A stretch of DNA of 64,000 nt. It comes from Bacillus subtilis subsp. subtilis (GTDB lineage Bacteria > Pseudomonadota > Gammaproteobacteria > Xanthomonadales > Xanthomonadaceae). The notes below the pieces were generated by a model, which searched no databases, had not been told where the DNA came from, and saw only the letters and a list, made by a program, of their open reading frames with translations. The stretch spans positions 84,593 to 148,592 of the forward strand of contig JAHREJ010000002.1 in assembly GCA_021733645.1 (NCBI GenBank), in the 5' to 3' direction. How positions within the stretch are numbered: the stretch's first letter is position 1; each line of letters begins with the position of its first letter. The position numbers and the translations under genes are program-made. Positions 28,817 to 37,708 of the stretch are shown here, in pieces.

Positions 28817-30232
28817 TCAGCGCACCAGCGCCTTCAACATTCCTGCAATCTTCGAATACGGTGGCTTGAGCAGGTCGCTGGCGGCCCACCGCGACTGCCA
28901 CAGGATCGGCAGCTGTTTGCTCAGGCCATCAAAGCCCGCACGCCCGTGGTAGGCGCCCATGCCACTGGGCCCCACCCCGCCGAACGGCAGGTCGTTGATG
29001 GCGAAATGCAGCAGGGTGTCGTTGACGGTGACGCCGCCAGCCACGACCTGGCCGAGCACGCGCTCCACCGTGGCGTTGTGCTGGCTGAACACATACAGCG
29101 CCAGCGGCCGGTCACGGCGCTGCACCTCGGCCAGCGCCGCGTCCAGGTCCGGGTAGGCGCACACCGGCAGGATCGGGCCGAAGATCTCTTCCTGCATCAG
29201 GTCCAGGTCGGCCGGCGGGTCGAGCACGATGGTCGGCACGATCAGGCGTTCGCGCGCGGCACGTTCGGGATCCACGGTGGCCAATTCGATCACCGGCACC
29301 CCGCGCGCGCGCGCCTGGTCCAGATAGCCGCGCAGGCGCTGGTACTGACCGTCGTGGATGATCCGGGTGTAATCGGACGCATCGCTGAAATCGCCGTAGC
29401 GCGCGCGCACCTGGGTCTGCAGTTGCTGCACCAGCTCGCGCTGGCGCGTGCCGTCGATCAGCACGTAATCCGGGGCGATGCAGGTCTGCCCGGCGTTGAA
29501 CCACTTGCCCGTGGCCAGGCGTGCGGCCGCCTTGTCCAGCGGGTAGTCGCTGCACACGATGGCCGGCGATTTGCCGCCCAGTTCGAGGGTCAGCGGAGTG
29601 AGGTGCTGCGCGGCGGCGGCCATCACCTTGCGGCCAACGGCGGTGGAGCCGGTGAACACCAGGTGGTCCAGCGGTGAGCCCGCCAGCGCGCTGGCCAACG
29701 CACCCTCGCCCTGCACCACCGCCACGCGGTCGGCGGGGAACACCTCAGCCAGCAGCGTCTGCAGGAACGCGCTGGTGTGCGGGGTTTGTTCGGAGGGCTT
29801 GAGGATGACGTGGTTGCCCGCGGCAATCGCGGTGGCCAGTGGAATGAGCGCCAGGTTGACCGGGTAGTTCCACGGCGAGATCACGCCCACCACACCCAGC
29901 GGCACCGCGCGGGTCTGCGCCCGTGCCGGCCAGAACCGCCAGCCCACGCTGACCCGGCGCGGGCGTGCCCAACGGCGCAGGTGCTTGCGCAGGTGGTCGA
30001 TTTCGCCCAGCACGGTCATGCCGTCGGCGATCAGGGATTCGTGGGTGGAACGGTGGCCGAAGTCGGCCGAGATGGCCTCGGCCATCTGCGGCAGCTGCGC
30101 CTTCAATGCGGCGCGCAGCCGCTGCAGGTCGTCGCGGCGCTGGTCCAGCGACGGGCGGTTGGCCTGCCAGGCGGTGCGCAGGGTGTGCAGGATCGCCGGC
30201 AGCGCGGCGGGATCGGTGTGGGCATCGCTCAT
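28817..30232 (-). CDS. Aldehyde dehydrogenase, coniferyl-aldehyde-dehydrogenase-like
   Basis: A 471-residue NAD(P)-dependent aldehyde dehydrogenase. Visible: VVGVISPWNYPVNLALIPL, the cofactor loop VFTGSTAVGRKVM, the general base ELGGKSPAIV, and the nucleophile region WFNAGQTCIAPDYVLI (active Cys). The C terminus with LPFGGVGPSGMGAYHG is typical of the short, membrane-associated class that includes CalB and fatty-aldehyde forms. It oxidises aldehydes to acids; the natural substrate is unknown. ATG at 30232 (MSDAHTDPAAL) is used. Confidence 0.88.
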   Translation of the reverse strand: MSDAHTDPAALPAILHTLRTAWQANRPSLDQRRDDLQRLRAALKAQLPQMAEAISADFGHRSTHESLIADGMTVLGEIDHLRKHLRRWARPRRVSVGWRFWPARAQTRAVPLGVVGVISPWNYPVNLALIPLATAIAAGNHVILKPSEQTPHTSAFLQTLLAEVFPADRVAVVQGEGALASALAGSPLDHLVFTGSTAVGRKVMAAAAQHLTPLTLELGGKSPAIVCSDYPLDKAAARLATGKWFNAGQTCIAPDYVLIDGTRQRELVQQLQTQVRARYGDFSDASDYTRIIHDGQYQRLRGYLDQARARGVPVIELATVDPERAARERLIVPTIVLDPPADLDLMQEEIFGPILPVCAYPDLDAALAEVQRRDRPLALYVFSQHNATVERVLGQVVAGGVTVNDTLLHFAINDLPFGGVGPSGMGAYHGRAGFDGLSKQLPILWQSRWAASDLLKPPYSKIAGMLKALVR

Positions 30233-30286
30233 GGGCCGACTATAGCTGCAGGCCGCGTGAGCGCGTGTCACCGGTACCCGGGAAGC

Positions 30287-30316
30287 AAAAAGGGCCGCGA
30301 TCTGCATCGCGGCCCC
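30287..30316 (-). terminator. Terminator of the MHS transporter gene
   Basis: GGGCCGCGAT and ATCGCGGCCC form a 10-bp stem around CTGC; on the minus strand it is followed by a T-run (A5 at 30287-30291 on the plus strand). It lies 25 bases beyond the transporter stop. Confidence 0.8.
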
Positions 30317-30340
30317 TTGGTCATACCGAGTGGATCACCG

Positions 30341-31996
30341 TTACTTGGTGATATCCACCCCGCGGGTTTCCTTCAGGAACAAACCGCCCACCACCACCGT
30401 CATCAACGCAATGATGATCGGGTACCACAAGCCGTAGTACAGATTGCCGGTACCGGCCACCAGTGCGAACGAAATCGCCGGCAGGAAGCCACCAAACCAG
30501 CCATTGCCGATGTGGTACGGCAGCGACATCGAGGTGTAGCGGATGCGGGTCGGGAACAGTTCGACCAGGTAGGCGGCGATCGGGCCGTACACCATGGTCA
30601 CGTACAGCACCAGGATCCACAGCATGAAGATCGTGCCGGGGATGTTGATGCGCGCGTTGTCGGCCTTGGCCGGGTACCCGGCGGTGTTCAATGCGCCCTT
30701 CAGTTCGGCACCGAACGCATCACTCTTGGCCTTGCCCTCTTCCTTGCTCAGGCCAGCGGCCTCGTAGGAAGTGACGCTGGCGCTGCCGACGTTGACGACC
30801 GCCAACGAACCGGCGGCGGCCGGCTTCACGTCATACGGCACGCCCGCCTTGGTCAGCGCGGCAGTGGCCACGTCGCAGGAGCTGGTGAACTTGCGCAGGC
30901 CAACCGGATCGAACTGGAACGAACAGGTGTTCGGATCGGCAACCACCAGCGCCGGCGAGTTGGTGCGGGCTTCTTCGATGGCCGGGTTGGCGAAGTGGGT
31001 CAGGCCCTTGAACACCGGGATGTAGGTGATGGCGGCCAACAGGCAGCCGGCCAGGATGATGCCCTTGCGGCCGATGCGATCGGACAGCCAGCCGAAGAAG
31101 ATGAAGAACGGCGTGCCCAGCGCAAGGGCCGCGGCGATCAGCAGGTAAGACGTGGTGGCTTCCACCTTGAGCATGCTGCTCAGGAAGAACAGCGCGTAGA
31201 ACTGGCCGCCGTACCACACCACGGCCTGGCCGGCCGCCGCACCCAGCAGCACCAGCAGCATCAGCTTGAGGTTGCCGCCCTTGAGGCTGTCACGGAACGG
31301 GGTCTTGGAGCCCTTGCCTTCGGCCTTCATCTGCTGGAACAGCGGCGATTCGCTCAACTGCAGGCGGATCCACACCGAGATGCCCAGCAGCACGATGGAG
31401 ACCAGGAACGGAATGCGCCAGCCCCAGTCTTCAAACGCCTCGTTGCCCAGGAAGTAGCGGCAGGCCAGGATGATCAGCAGCGACATGAACAGGCCCAGCG
31501 TGGCGGTGCACTGGATGAAGCTGGTGTACAGGCCACGCTTGTCGGCCGGTGCATGTTCGGCCACGTAGGTGGCCGCGCCACCGTACTCGCCGCCCATCGC
31601 CAGGCCCTGGGCCAGGCGCAGCACGATCAGGATCACCGGTGCGGCAAAGCCGATCGAGGCGTAGTTGGGCAGCACGCCGACCAGGAAGGTCGAGATGCCC
31701 ATGATCAGGATCGTGACCAGGAAGGTGTACTTGCGGCCGATGCGGTCGCCGAGGCTGCCGAAGAACGCCGCGCCGAACGGGCGCACGAAGAAGCCGGCCG
31801 CGAAGGCCAGCAGGGCGAAGATCATGCCCGTGGTTTCGTTGACGCCGCTGAAGAACTGCTTGGCGATGATCGCGGCCAGCGAGCCGTACAGGAAGAAGTC
31901 ATACCACTCGAAGACGGTCCCCAGGCTGGACGCGAAGATGACCTTCTTGTGTCCCTGGGTAAGTTGGGCTTTTGCAGGTGCAGGTGTGGCGGACAT
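30341..31996 (-). CDS. MFS transporter, metabolite:H+ symporter (MHS/ProP-like) family
   Basis: A 551-residue major facilitator with the MHS signatures: SSLGTVFEWYDFFLYGSLAA near the N terminus, GSLGDRIGRKYTFLVTIL between helices 2 and 3, RLAQGLAMGGEYGGAATYVA, and the second motif GWLSDRIGRKGIILAG. MHS proteins import organic acids or osmolytes with protons. It is about 100 residues longer than common members because of a soluble insertion of about 120 residues (330-452) with two cysteines, between helices 9 and 10 and therefore probably periplasmic. It is followed upstream by a DcaP-like porin gene on the same strand, so the pair may act together. Confidence 0.88.
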   Translation of the reverse strand: MSATPAPAKAQLTQGHKKVIFASSLGTVFEWYDFFLYGSLAAIIAKQFFSGVNETTGMIFALLAFAAGFFVRPFGAAFFGSLGDRIGRKYTFLVTILIMGISTFLVGVLPNYASIGFAAPVILIVLRLAQGLAMGGEYGGAATYVAEHAPADKRGLYTSFIQCTATLGLFMSLLIILACRYFLGNEAFEDWGWRIPFLVSIVLLGISVWIRLQLSESPLFQQMKAEGKGSKTPFRDSLKGGNLKLMLLVLLGAAAGQAVVWYGGQFYALFFLSSMLKVEATTSYLLIAAALALGTPFFIFFGWLSDRIGRKGIILAGCLLAAITYIPVFKGLTHFANPAIEEARTNSPALVVADPNTCSFQFDPVGLRKFTSSCDVATAALTKAGVPYDVKPAAAGSLAVVNVGSASVTSYEAAGLSKEEGKAKSDAFGAELKGALNTAGYPAKADNARINIPGTIFMLWILVLYVTMVYGPIAAYLVELFPTRIRYTSMSLPYHIGNGWFGGFLPAISFALVAGTGNLYYGLWYPIIIALMTVVVGGLFLKETRGVDITK

Positions 31997-32012
31997 GGGA
32001 CGTTTCCCCTCG

Positions 32013-32092
32013 GTAGTGCCGACCGTTGGTCGGCAATCGCAGTGTTCGGCGGGTGGTTTCTAATTCTGTAGGTGCCGACCGTTGGTCGGCAC
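32013..32092. repeat. Two CCGTTGG-core REP palindromes
   Basis: Two copies, GTAGTGCCGACC then GTTGGTCGGC at 32013-32034, and GTGCCGACCGTTGGTCGGC at 32071-32089, lie between the transporter start and the porin stop. Stem arms pair perfectly around the CGTT core. They are close to SMAG elements in head and size, but the core is CCGTTGG rather than CCATG. Confidence 0.75.
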
Positions 32093-32096
32093 TCAT

Positions 32097-33524
32097 CTAA
32101 AAACTATATTTCGTGGTGAACTGCAGGCGGCTGATGTCGCCCTTGCGGCCATCCTCGATTTCGCGCACGCCGTACATCAGTTCGGCGCCGACATCGACCT
32201 TGGGCATCGGCGTGTAGAACACATTGCCGCGGATGCTCTGCACGCTCTTGGTAACCAGCGGGCCGAGGCTGCCATCGTTGTCGTAATCGCTGCGCGCGTA
32301 GATCAGGTTGGTACGCAGTTTCGGGGTGAAGGCATGCCGCCAGCCGACGTAGCCGGCCAGCACGCCGGTCGGGTTGAGCTCGTCGCGGGCGATGTCGTAG
32401 GCGGTATCGGCGGTCACGCCAAGGCCCACGTAGCGGGCAATGCCCTCACCGCCACTGACCTGGTAATGCAGGGTGTCGCTGCTGCCCATGACCCACTTGC
32501 CGCCCAGGGTCAGGCCGCCGCCGATCTTGTCGGCCTTGGCACCGGTGGCCTGGTTGTCGATCTGCAGCTGGCGTACCACGCCGCCCACGCCGAAGGTGCC
32601 CCAATCGCCCTTCCAGCCGTAACGCAGGGTCAGATCGGGCAGCGCGCCGCGATCGGAGTTGCTGGCCACGTTGGTCCACGCCCCGGTGATCGGATTGCGG
32701 GTGCCGGTGAGCACGGTGGTTTCCGGGTTCTCCAGCGCCACGCTGAAGCCGCCCTGGGTGTAACGGATCTGCGCCTGGCGCACGAACAGCACGCCGTCGG
32801 TGGGACCGACGAAATCGGCCGCTTCCGGCAGCGAGGCCGCGTCCATGAAGTTGGACCAGGTCTGGCCGGCCAGCCAGTTGTTCCAATACATGTAGGCGTG
32901 GCGCAGGGTCACGCCGTAGGTGTTGGTGGCAGTCTGGTTGCCCAGCGAATTGCCGAAGAAATCCATCTCGAAGAACGCACCGGCCTTGTTGCCGCCGTCA
33001 CTGATGTTGTCGATGCCCAGGTTGAAGCGCGAGAACTTGGCGTGGGCGTTGTAATCCACGTCCGAGCGCTTGCCGCTGCCGCCAGCACCGGCCACCGGGG
33101 TCTGCCCCGGCAGGTACAGCGCGCGGCCGGTGGCATCGTCGGCCAACTGGCCATCGCCGGTCTGGGTGGCCAGGAAATCGGCCTTGATGAAGCCGCCGAT
33201 CTTGACCGTGGTGCCCGGCGCGGCGCCCGGGGTGATGGTGGTGACCTGGATAGGCTGCTTGCCTGCCGGTACCTGGGCGGACAGCGGCTGCTGTGCCTGC
33301 ACGGTCTTCACCGCGCTGACATCGGTCTGGGCCTGGCTGATCTGGGTCTGTTGCTGCTGGCTGGTGTTGACCAGCATCTGTACCTGACGCTCCAGCTCGG
33401 CGATGCGTGCTTCCAGCGCCTTCTCTTTGGCAGTGTCGGCGAACGCCATGCCTGGCGCGATCAACGCAACGAACAGGGCGGCCGCCAACGGCCGGCGTGT
33501 CGTCTTCAATAAACGGTGGCTCAT
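32097..33524 (-). CDS. DcaP-like trimeric outer-membrane porin
   Basis: A 475-residue outer-membrane protein. A signal peptide (PLAAALFVALIAPGMAFA) is followed by a coiled-coil segment (EKALEARIAELERQVQMLVN, residues about 33-52, then Gln-rich repeats) and a beta barrel that starts around KIGGFIKADFLA. The last residue is Phe (TKYSF), the usual outer-membrane insertion signal. The N-terminal coiled coil plus barrel is the layout of DcaP porins, which bring in dicarboxylic acids and other negatively charged solutes. It is adjacent to the MHS transporter, which suggests a shared substrate, perhaps a dicarboxylate (inference). Confidence 0.88.
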   Translation of the reverse strand: MSHRLLKTTRRPLAAALFVALIAPGMAFADTAKEKALEARIAELERQVQMLVNTSQQQQTQISQAQTDVSAVKTVQAQQPLSAQVPAGKQPIQVTTITPGAAPGTTVKIGGFIKADFLATQTGDGQLADDATGRALYLPGQTPVAGAGGSGKRSDVDYNAHAKFSRFNLGIDNISDGGNKAGAFFEMDFFGNSLGNQTATNTYGVTLRHAYMYWNNWLAGQTWSNFMDAASLPEAADFVGPTDGVLFVRQAQIRYTQGGFSVALENPETTVLTGTRNPITGAWTNVASNSDRGALPDLTLRYGWKGDWGTFGVGGVVRQLQIDNQATGAKADKIGGGLTLGGKWVMGSSDTLHYQVSGGEGIARYVGLGVTADTAYDIARDELNPTGVLAGYVGWRHAFTPKLRTNLIYARSDYDNDGSLGPLVTKSVQSIRGNVFYTPMPKVDVGAELMYGVREIEDGRKGDISRLQFTTKYSF

Positions 33525-33961
33525 GTTGCCCTCTCTCCCGGGTGGCAAGTCGAACGCCGCGCTGGGCACGGTCGAGCCGACAGTGGGGCCGCGCCGTCCA
33601 AAGCGGCTATTGGCCATTAGTCGTACTCGCCCATCGGGCGAGCACGACCCGGACGCCAACGGCGGACGGCAGGTGCCGCAGGCACCTGGGCAGGTACCGC
33701 CCGTTGGTCGGTACGCTCTCGGTCACAGACAACGCAACACCCTCCCACCAAAGGCCCAAACGGACCGGCACCCACCGACCGCCGATCGCGGTCCCACACC
33801 GCACGCCCCACCCTCACGCGTCCCTTGCGCTCACCCGGCGTTCGACCAAGGTCTAAGCAGCCCAACAGCGCGAAGGAGGGTGGATGCGGCAAACTGAGGG
33901 GGAGAGACCGCACCTTATGCTGCGGTCGCACAACCCAAATCCAGTTGCCAGTGAGGGTGTC
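33525..33961. other. Divergent gap between porin and acs with palindromes
   Basis: About 437 bases with no convincing gene. It holds a palindrome near 33618-33655 (CGCCCATCGGGCG), the stem CAGGTGCC-GCA-GGCACCTG at 33670-33688, a CCGTTGG-core REP at 33694-33714, and the acs leader. A ribosome-binding GAGGGTG precedes acs at 33952-33958. Regulatory sites for acs are likely here. Confidence 0.6.
33906..33927. promoter_or_regulatory. Inverted repeat upstream of acs
   Basis: GACCGCA, eight bases, then TGCGGTC: a perfect 7-bp inverted repeat ending 34 bases before the acs start codon. It could be a hairpin in the leader or a binding site for a dimeric regulator such as the CrbR-like protein encoded downstream. 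Only its symmetry is seen. Confidence 0.45.
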
Positions 33962-35905
33962 ATGGCTGATCTTTACCCCGTCAAGGCGGATTTTTCCGCC
34001 AAGGCGCGCATTGACAAGAACAAGTACGAAACGCTTTACCGCGAATCGATCGAGCACCCGGATGCTTTCTGGGGCAAGGCTGCGCAGCGCCTGCAATGGT
34101 TCAAGAAGCCGACCACGATCAAGAACGTCAGCTACGACCTCGACGATTTCCGCATCAAGTGGTTCGAAGACGGCGAGCTCAACGCCAGCGTCAACTGCCT
34201 GGACCGCCAGCTCGAGCAGCGCGGCGACAAGGTCGCCTTGCTGTTCGAACCGGACAGCCCGGATGCCGCGGCGCAGGGTGTCACCTACCGCGAGCTGTAC
34301 GAGCGCGTGTGCCGGCTCGGCAATGCGCTGCGCAACCTGGGCGTGCAGAAGGGTGACCGGGTCACCATCTACCTGCCGATGATCGTCGATGCGGCCGTGG
34401 CCATGCTGGCCTGCGCGCGCATCGGTGCCGTGCACTCGGTAGTGTTCGGTGGTTTCGCGCCGAATTCGATCGCCGACCGGGTAATCGACTGCGCCAGCAA
34501 ACTCATCATCACCGCCGATGAAGGGCTGCGCGGCGGCCGCCGGATCCCGCTCAAGGCCAACGTCGACGCCGCGCTCAAGCTGCCGGGCACCACCACCGTG
34601 GAAACGGTGCTGGTGGTCCGCCACACCGGCGGCGCGGTGGACATGCAGGCCCCGCGCGACCGCTGGTTCCACGACGTGGTGGATGCGCAGCCGGCACAGT
34701 GCGAGCCGGAGCGGATGAACGCCGAAGACCCGCTGTTCATCCTGTATACCTCCGGCTCCACCGGCAAGCCCAAGGGCGTGCTGCACACCACCGGTGGCTA
34801 CCTGCTGTACGCCGCCTACACCCATGAAGCGGTGTTCGACCTGCGCGAGGACGACATCTACTGGTGCACCGCCGACGTCGGCTGGGTCACCGGCCACAGC
34901 TACATCGTCTACGGCCCGCTGGCCAACGGCGCCACCTCGTTGATGTTTGAAGGCGTGCCGAACTTCCCCAACACCTCGCGCTTCTGGGACGTAATCGACA
35001 AGCACCAGGTGAGCATCTTCTACACCGCGCCCACCGCCATCCGCGCGTTGATGCGCGAAGGCGACGCGCCGGTCACGCGCACTTCGCGCGCCTCGCTGCG
35101 CCTGCTGGGCAGCGTGGGCGAGCCGATCAATCCCGAAGCATGGCGCTGGTACTACGAAGTGGTCGGCGACAGCCGCTGCCCGATCGTGGACACCTGGTGG
35201 CAGACCGAAACCGGCGGCATCCTGATTTCGCCGCTGCCCGGCGCGGTCGACCTCAAGCCCGGCTCGGCCACCCTGCCCTTCTTCGGCGTGCAGCCGGCGC
35301 TGGTCAACGCCGATGGCGAGATCAAGGACGGCGCCACCGAAGGCAACCTGATCATCCGTGACTCGTGGCCTGGCCAGATGCGCAGCGTCTACGGCGACCA
35401 CCAGCGCTTCATCGACACCTATTTCCGTACCTATCCGGGCAGCTACTTCACCGGTGATGGCTGCCGCCGCGACGAAGACGGCTACTACTGGATCACCGGC
35501 CGCGTGGACGATGTGATCAACGTGTCCGGCCACCGCATCGGCACCGCCGAAGTGGAAAGCGCGCTGGTATCGCACCCGAAGGTGGCTGAAGCGGCCGTGG
35601 TCGGCTTCCCGCATGACATCAAGGGCCAGGGCATCTATGCCTACGTCACCCTGATCGCCGACCAGACGCCCAGCGACGAACTGCACAAGGAGTTGATCGC
35701 CTGGGTGCGCAAGGAGATCGGACCGATCGCCGCGCCCGACCACCTGCAGTGGGCACCGGGCCTGCCCAAGACGCGTTCGGGCAAGATCATGCGCCGTATC
35801 CTGCGCAAGATCGCCGAGAACGCGCCGGACCAGCTGGGTGACACCTCGACCCTGGCCGATCCGTCGGTGGTGGCCTCGTTGGTGGAAGAACGCAAGGTTA
35901 AATAA
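33962..35905 (+). CDS. acs: Acetyl-CoA synthetase (AMP-forming)
   Basis: A 647-residue Acs, the usual length. It makes acetyl-CoA from acetate, ATP and CoA through acetyl-AMP, letting the cell scavenge acetate. The AMP-binding P-loop is [15 protein letters not shown], with later core motifs [17 protein letters not shown] and [20 protein letters not shown]; the C-terminal lysine known to be acetylated in Acs lies in [16 protein letters not shown]. The start at 33962 (MADLYPV) has a good Shine-Dalgarno; the upstream ATG at 33884 lacks it. The next gene encodes a CrbR-like regulator. Confidence 0.97.
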   Translation: MADLYPVKADFSAKARIDKNKYETLYRESIEHPDAFWGKAAQRLQWFKKPTTIKNVSYDLDDFRIKWFEDGELNASVNCLDRQLEQRGDKVALLFEPDSPDAAAQGVTYRELYERVCRLGNALRNLGVQKGDRVTIYLPMIVDAAVAMLACARIGAVHSVVFGGFAPNSIADRVIDCASKLIITADEGLRGGRRIPLKANVDAALKLPGTTTVETVLVVRHTGGAVDMQAPRDRWFHDVVDAQPAQCEPERMNAEDPLFILYTSGSTGKPKGVLHTTGGYLLYAAYTHEAVFDLREDDIYWCTADVGWVTGHSYIVYGPLANGATSLMFEGVPNFPNTSRFWDVIDKHQVSIFYTAPTAIRALMREGDAPVTRTSRASLRLLGSVGEPINPEAWRWYYEVVGDSRCPIVDTWWQTETGGILISPLPGAVDLKPGSATLPFFGVQPALVNADGEIKDGATEGNLIIRDSWPGQMRSVYGDHQRFIDTYFRTYPGSYFTGDGCRRDEDGYYWITGRVDDVINVSGHRIGTAEVESALVSHPKVAEAAVVGFPHDIKGQGIYAYVTLIADQTPSDELHKELIAWVRKEIGPIAAPDHLQWAPGLPKTRSGKIMRRILRKIAENAPDQLGDTSTLADPSVVASLVEERKVK

Positions 35906-35939
35906 AGCCCGCCAAGACCGGCGCAGGATGGGAACCGTG

Positions 35940-35967
35940 GTGACCGGCGTGGAGGGGCGCTGGTCAC
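35940..35967. promoter_or_regulatory. Hairpin between acs and crbR
   Basis: GTGACCGGCG and CGCTGGTCAC pair with one mismatch around an eight-base loop. It is 35 bases after the acs stop and 65 before the regulator start. No T-run follows, so it is not a standard terminator; it may be an mRNA hairpin or a regulator site. Confidence 0.4.
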
Positions 35968-36031
35968 CCCTGGACTGTAATCCTGCACATGGTCACGGTG
36001 CCTGTCGGCTCCATCTGATTAGCTATCCCCC

Positions 36032-36697
36032 ATGACAACCCTCCTGATTGCCGATGACCACCCGCTGTTCCGCGAAGCCCTTCGCGGCGCCGTGCAACGC
36101 GTCATTCCCGGCGTGCAGCTGTTCGAGGCCGACAGCGTGGAAGCGCTGTACCAGCTGGCCGACCAGCACACCGACGCCGACCTGGTCCTGATGGACCTCA
36201 ACATGCCCGGCGCCCAGGGCTTCAATGCGCTGGTGCACATGCGGGCGCTGCACCCCCAGCTGCCGGTGGTGGTGGTGTCGGCCCGCGAAGAACCCACGGT
36301 GATGCGGCGTGCGCTCGACCACGGCGCCTTCGGGTTCATTCCCAAGTCCGCCGATTCGGACACCATCGGCCACGCGCTGGGCACCATCCTGGATGGCGAA
36401 ACCTGGGCCCCGCCAGAGGCGCACAACGTGCCGCCCACCGGGCGCGAAGAACGCGAGATCGGCCAACGCCTGCGCGAACTCACCCCGCAGCAGTTCCGCG
36501 TGCTGCAGATGCTCGGCGCCGGCCGGCTCAACAAGCAGATCGCCTACGACCTCAACGTTTCCGAAGCCACGATCAAGGCCCACGTCACCGCGATCCTGCG
36601 CAAGCTGGGGGTGACCAACCGCACCCAAGCGGTGCTGATGGCCGGCAAGTTGGCCATCGACGACGAACAGATCGTGTTGCCGCCGGAAGAAGATTGA
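36032..36697 (+). CDS. crbR: LuxR/FixJ-type response regulator, CrbR-like
   Basis: A 221-residue response regulator. The receiver domain starts LLIADDHPLFREALRGA and has its phosphoacceptor Asp55 in LVLMDLNMPGAQ and the switch Lys in GFIPKSADSD. The output is a LuxR-type HTH, with LNKQIAYDLNVSEATIKAHV. It follows acs, and an SSS-type hybrid kinase lies on the other side of mntP; in Vibrio and Pseudomonas a pair with this makeup (CrbR and CrbS) switches on acs for acetate use. The symbol is by context and domain layout, not by a database match. Confidence 0.85.
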   Translation: MTTLLIADDHPLFREALRGAVQRVIPGVQLFEADSVEALYQLADQHTDADLVLMDLNMPGAQGFNALVHMRALHPQLPVVVVSAREEPTVMRRALDHGAFGFIPKSADSDTIGHALGTILDGETWAPPEAHNVPPTGREEREIGQRLRELTPQQFRVLQMLGAGRLNKQIAYDLNVSEATIKAHVTAILRKLGVTNRTQAVLMAGKLAIDDEQIVLPPEED

Positions 36698-36893
36698 GAG
36701 GGCGCTTTGGCAGCGGGCGGCGGCCCGGTGTTGAGGCCGCACGTTCGTTGGGCCACCGGCCAATCGCCGGCGCCGGGGTCGCGCCCTGGCGCACGGGAGC
36801 AGCCACGGACAGTCGGCTCTACCCGCTCCGGCGGTCCTGCCGCGTTATAGCCACAGCTATGAATGCCAGCGTTACCTGCGCAATTGGCCGTAA
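36698..36893. other. Gap between crbR and the mntP promoter
   Basis: About 200 bases with no convincing gene. Several G/C-rich inverted segments occur (for example GCCGGCGCCGG), but none with a T-run. Together with the promoter and riboswitch it fills a gene-free stretch of about 410 bases before mntP. Confidence 0.55.
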
Positions 36894-36922
36894 TTGCTCG
36901 ATGTCGCGCACCCGGTGATAAG
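36894..36922 (+). promoter_or_regulatory. Possible promoter of the riboswitch-mntP transcript
   Basis: TTGCTC (36894-36899) and GATAAG (36917-36922) with 17-base spacing resemble a sigma-70 promoter. The start would fall at the beginning of the riboswitch aptamer, which supports the choice. Confidence 0.5.
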
Positions 36923-36925
36923 CTT

Positions 36926-37045
36926 CGCGTCCCCTTGGGGAGTAGCCTGATTCCTGCTGCAGGAATCGCCCGCATCAACATGCTCGGCCAGTGCGCCGTG
37001 GTGCGGGTAGCCATCTTGGTTGGCGAGACCAGCGGTCCGCGTGCG
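36926..37045 (+). ncRNA. yybP-ykoY manganese riboswitch
   Basis: The aptamer shows the two hallmark loop segments, CCTTGGGGAGTAGCCTG at the 5' side and GGTTGGCGAGACCAGCGG near the 3' side (37017 to about 37034). These conserved loops form the Mn2+ site in yybP-ykoY RNAs. It lies directly upstream of mntP, the most common target in proteobacteria, and should raise MntP when manganese is high. The exact ends are not fixed by eye; an expression platform probably extends to the mntP start. Confidence 0.85.
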
Positions 37046-37109
37046 CAACGACAGGTTGGGCGCGTCCGCGGTCCGTTGCTCGCCCTCGCCCGACCTGCCG
37101 TGTACCCCA

Positions 37110-37691
37110 ATGTCCCCCATCTCGATCCTGCTGATCGGCTTTGCCATGTCCACCGATGCCTTCGCTGCGGCGATCGGCAAGGGCGCGGCCATGCGCAAGC
37201 CCCGCTTTCCCGATGCCCTGCGCGCCGGCCTCATCTTCGGCGTCATCGAAGCCATCACCCCGGTGATCGGCTGGCTGCTCGGGCGCGCCGCCCTGCAGTA
37301 CGTGGAAGCCTTCGACCACTGGATCGCCTTCGGCCTGCTGGGCGCGCTTGGCGTGCACATGATCATCAACGGCATCCGCCCGGGTGATGCGGCAGACGAC
37401 GAAGACACCAGCAAACACCACGGCTTCTGGCGCCTGGCCGTCACCGGCTTTGCCACCAGCATCGACGCGATGGCCGTAGGCATCGGCCTGGCCTTCATCG
37501 ACGTCAACATCGGTGTCATGGCCCTGGTCATCGGCCTGTGCACGCTCACGATGGTCACCGCCGGCATCATGCTGGGCCGCGTGCTGGGCAATATGGTCGG
37601 CAAGCGCGCGGAGATCGTCGGCGGCGTGATCCTGATCATCATCGGCGCCACCATCCTGTACGAGCACATGACCGGCGCAATGGGCGGATAA
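37110..37691 (+). CDS. mntP: Manganese efflux pump MntP
   Basis: A 193-residue inner-membrane exporter with six helices. The duplicated family motifs are seen as [19 protein letters not shown] in the first half and [19 protein letters not shown] in the second, each with the Asp used for Mn2+ binding. It exports manganese and is under a yybP-ykoY riboswitch. It sits between crbR and crbS, converging with crbS with 17 bases between the stop codons. Start at 37110 follows the riboswitch by about 60 bases. Confidence 0.95.
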   Translation: MSPISILLIGFAMSTDAFAAAIGKGAAMRKPRFPDALRAGLIFGVIEAITPVIGWLLGRAALQYVEAFDHWIAFGLLGALGVHMIINGIRPGDAADDEDTSKHHGFWRLAVTGFATSIDAMAVGIGLAFIDVNIGVMALVIGLCTLTMVTAGIMLGRVLGNMVGKRAEIVGGVILIIIGATILYEHMTGAMGG

Positions 37692-37708
37692 CGGCCTGTA
37701 CCGCGCGG

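Noticed and set aside
33700..33961. A sigma-54 promoter for acs
   Set aside because: No TGGCAC-N5-TTGC pattern was seen in the upstream region.
33617..35743. A minus-strand frame of 708 codons across acs
   Set aside because: It is antisense to acs, which has all expected motifs. The peptide shows no recognised motif.
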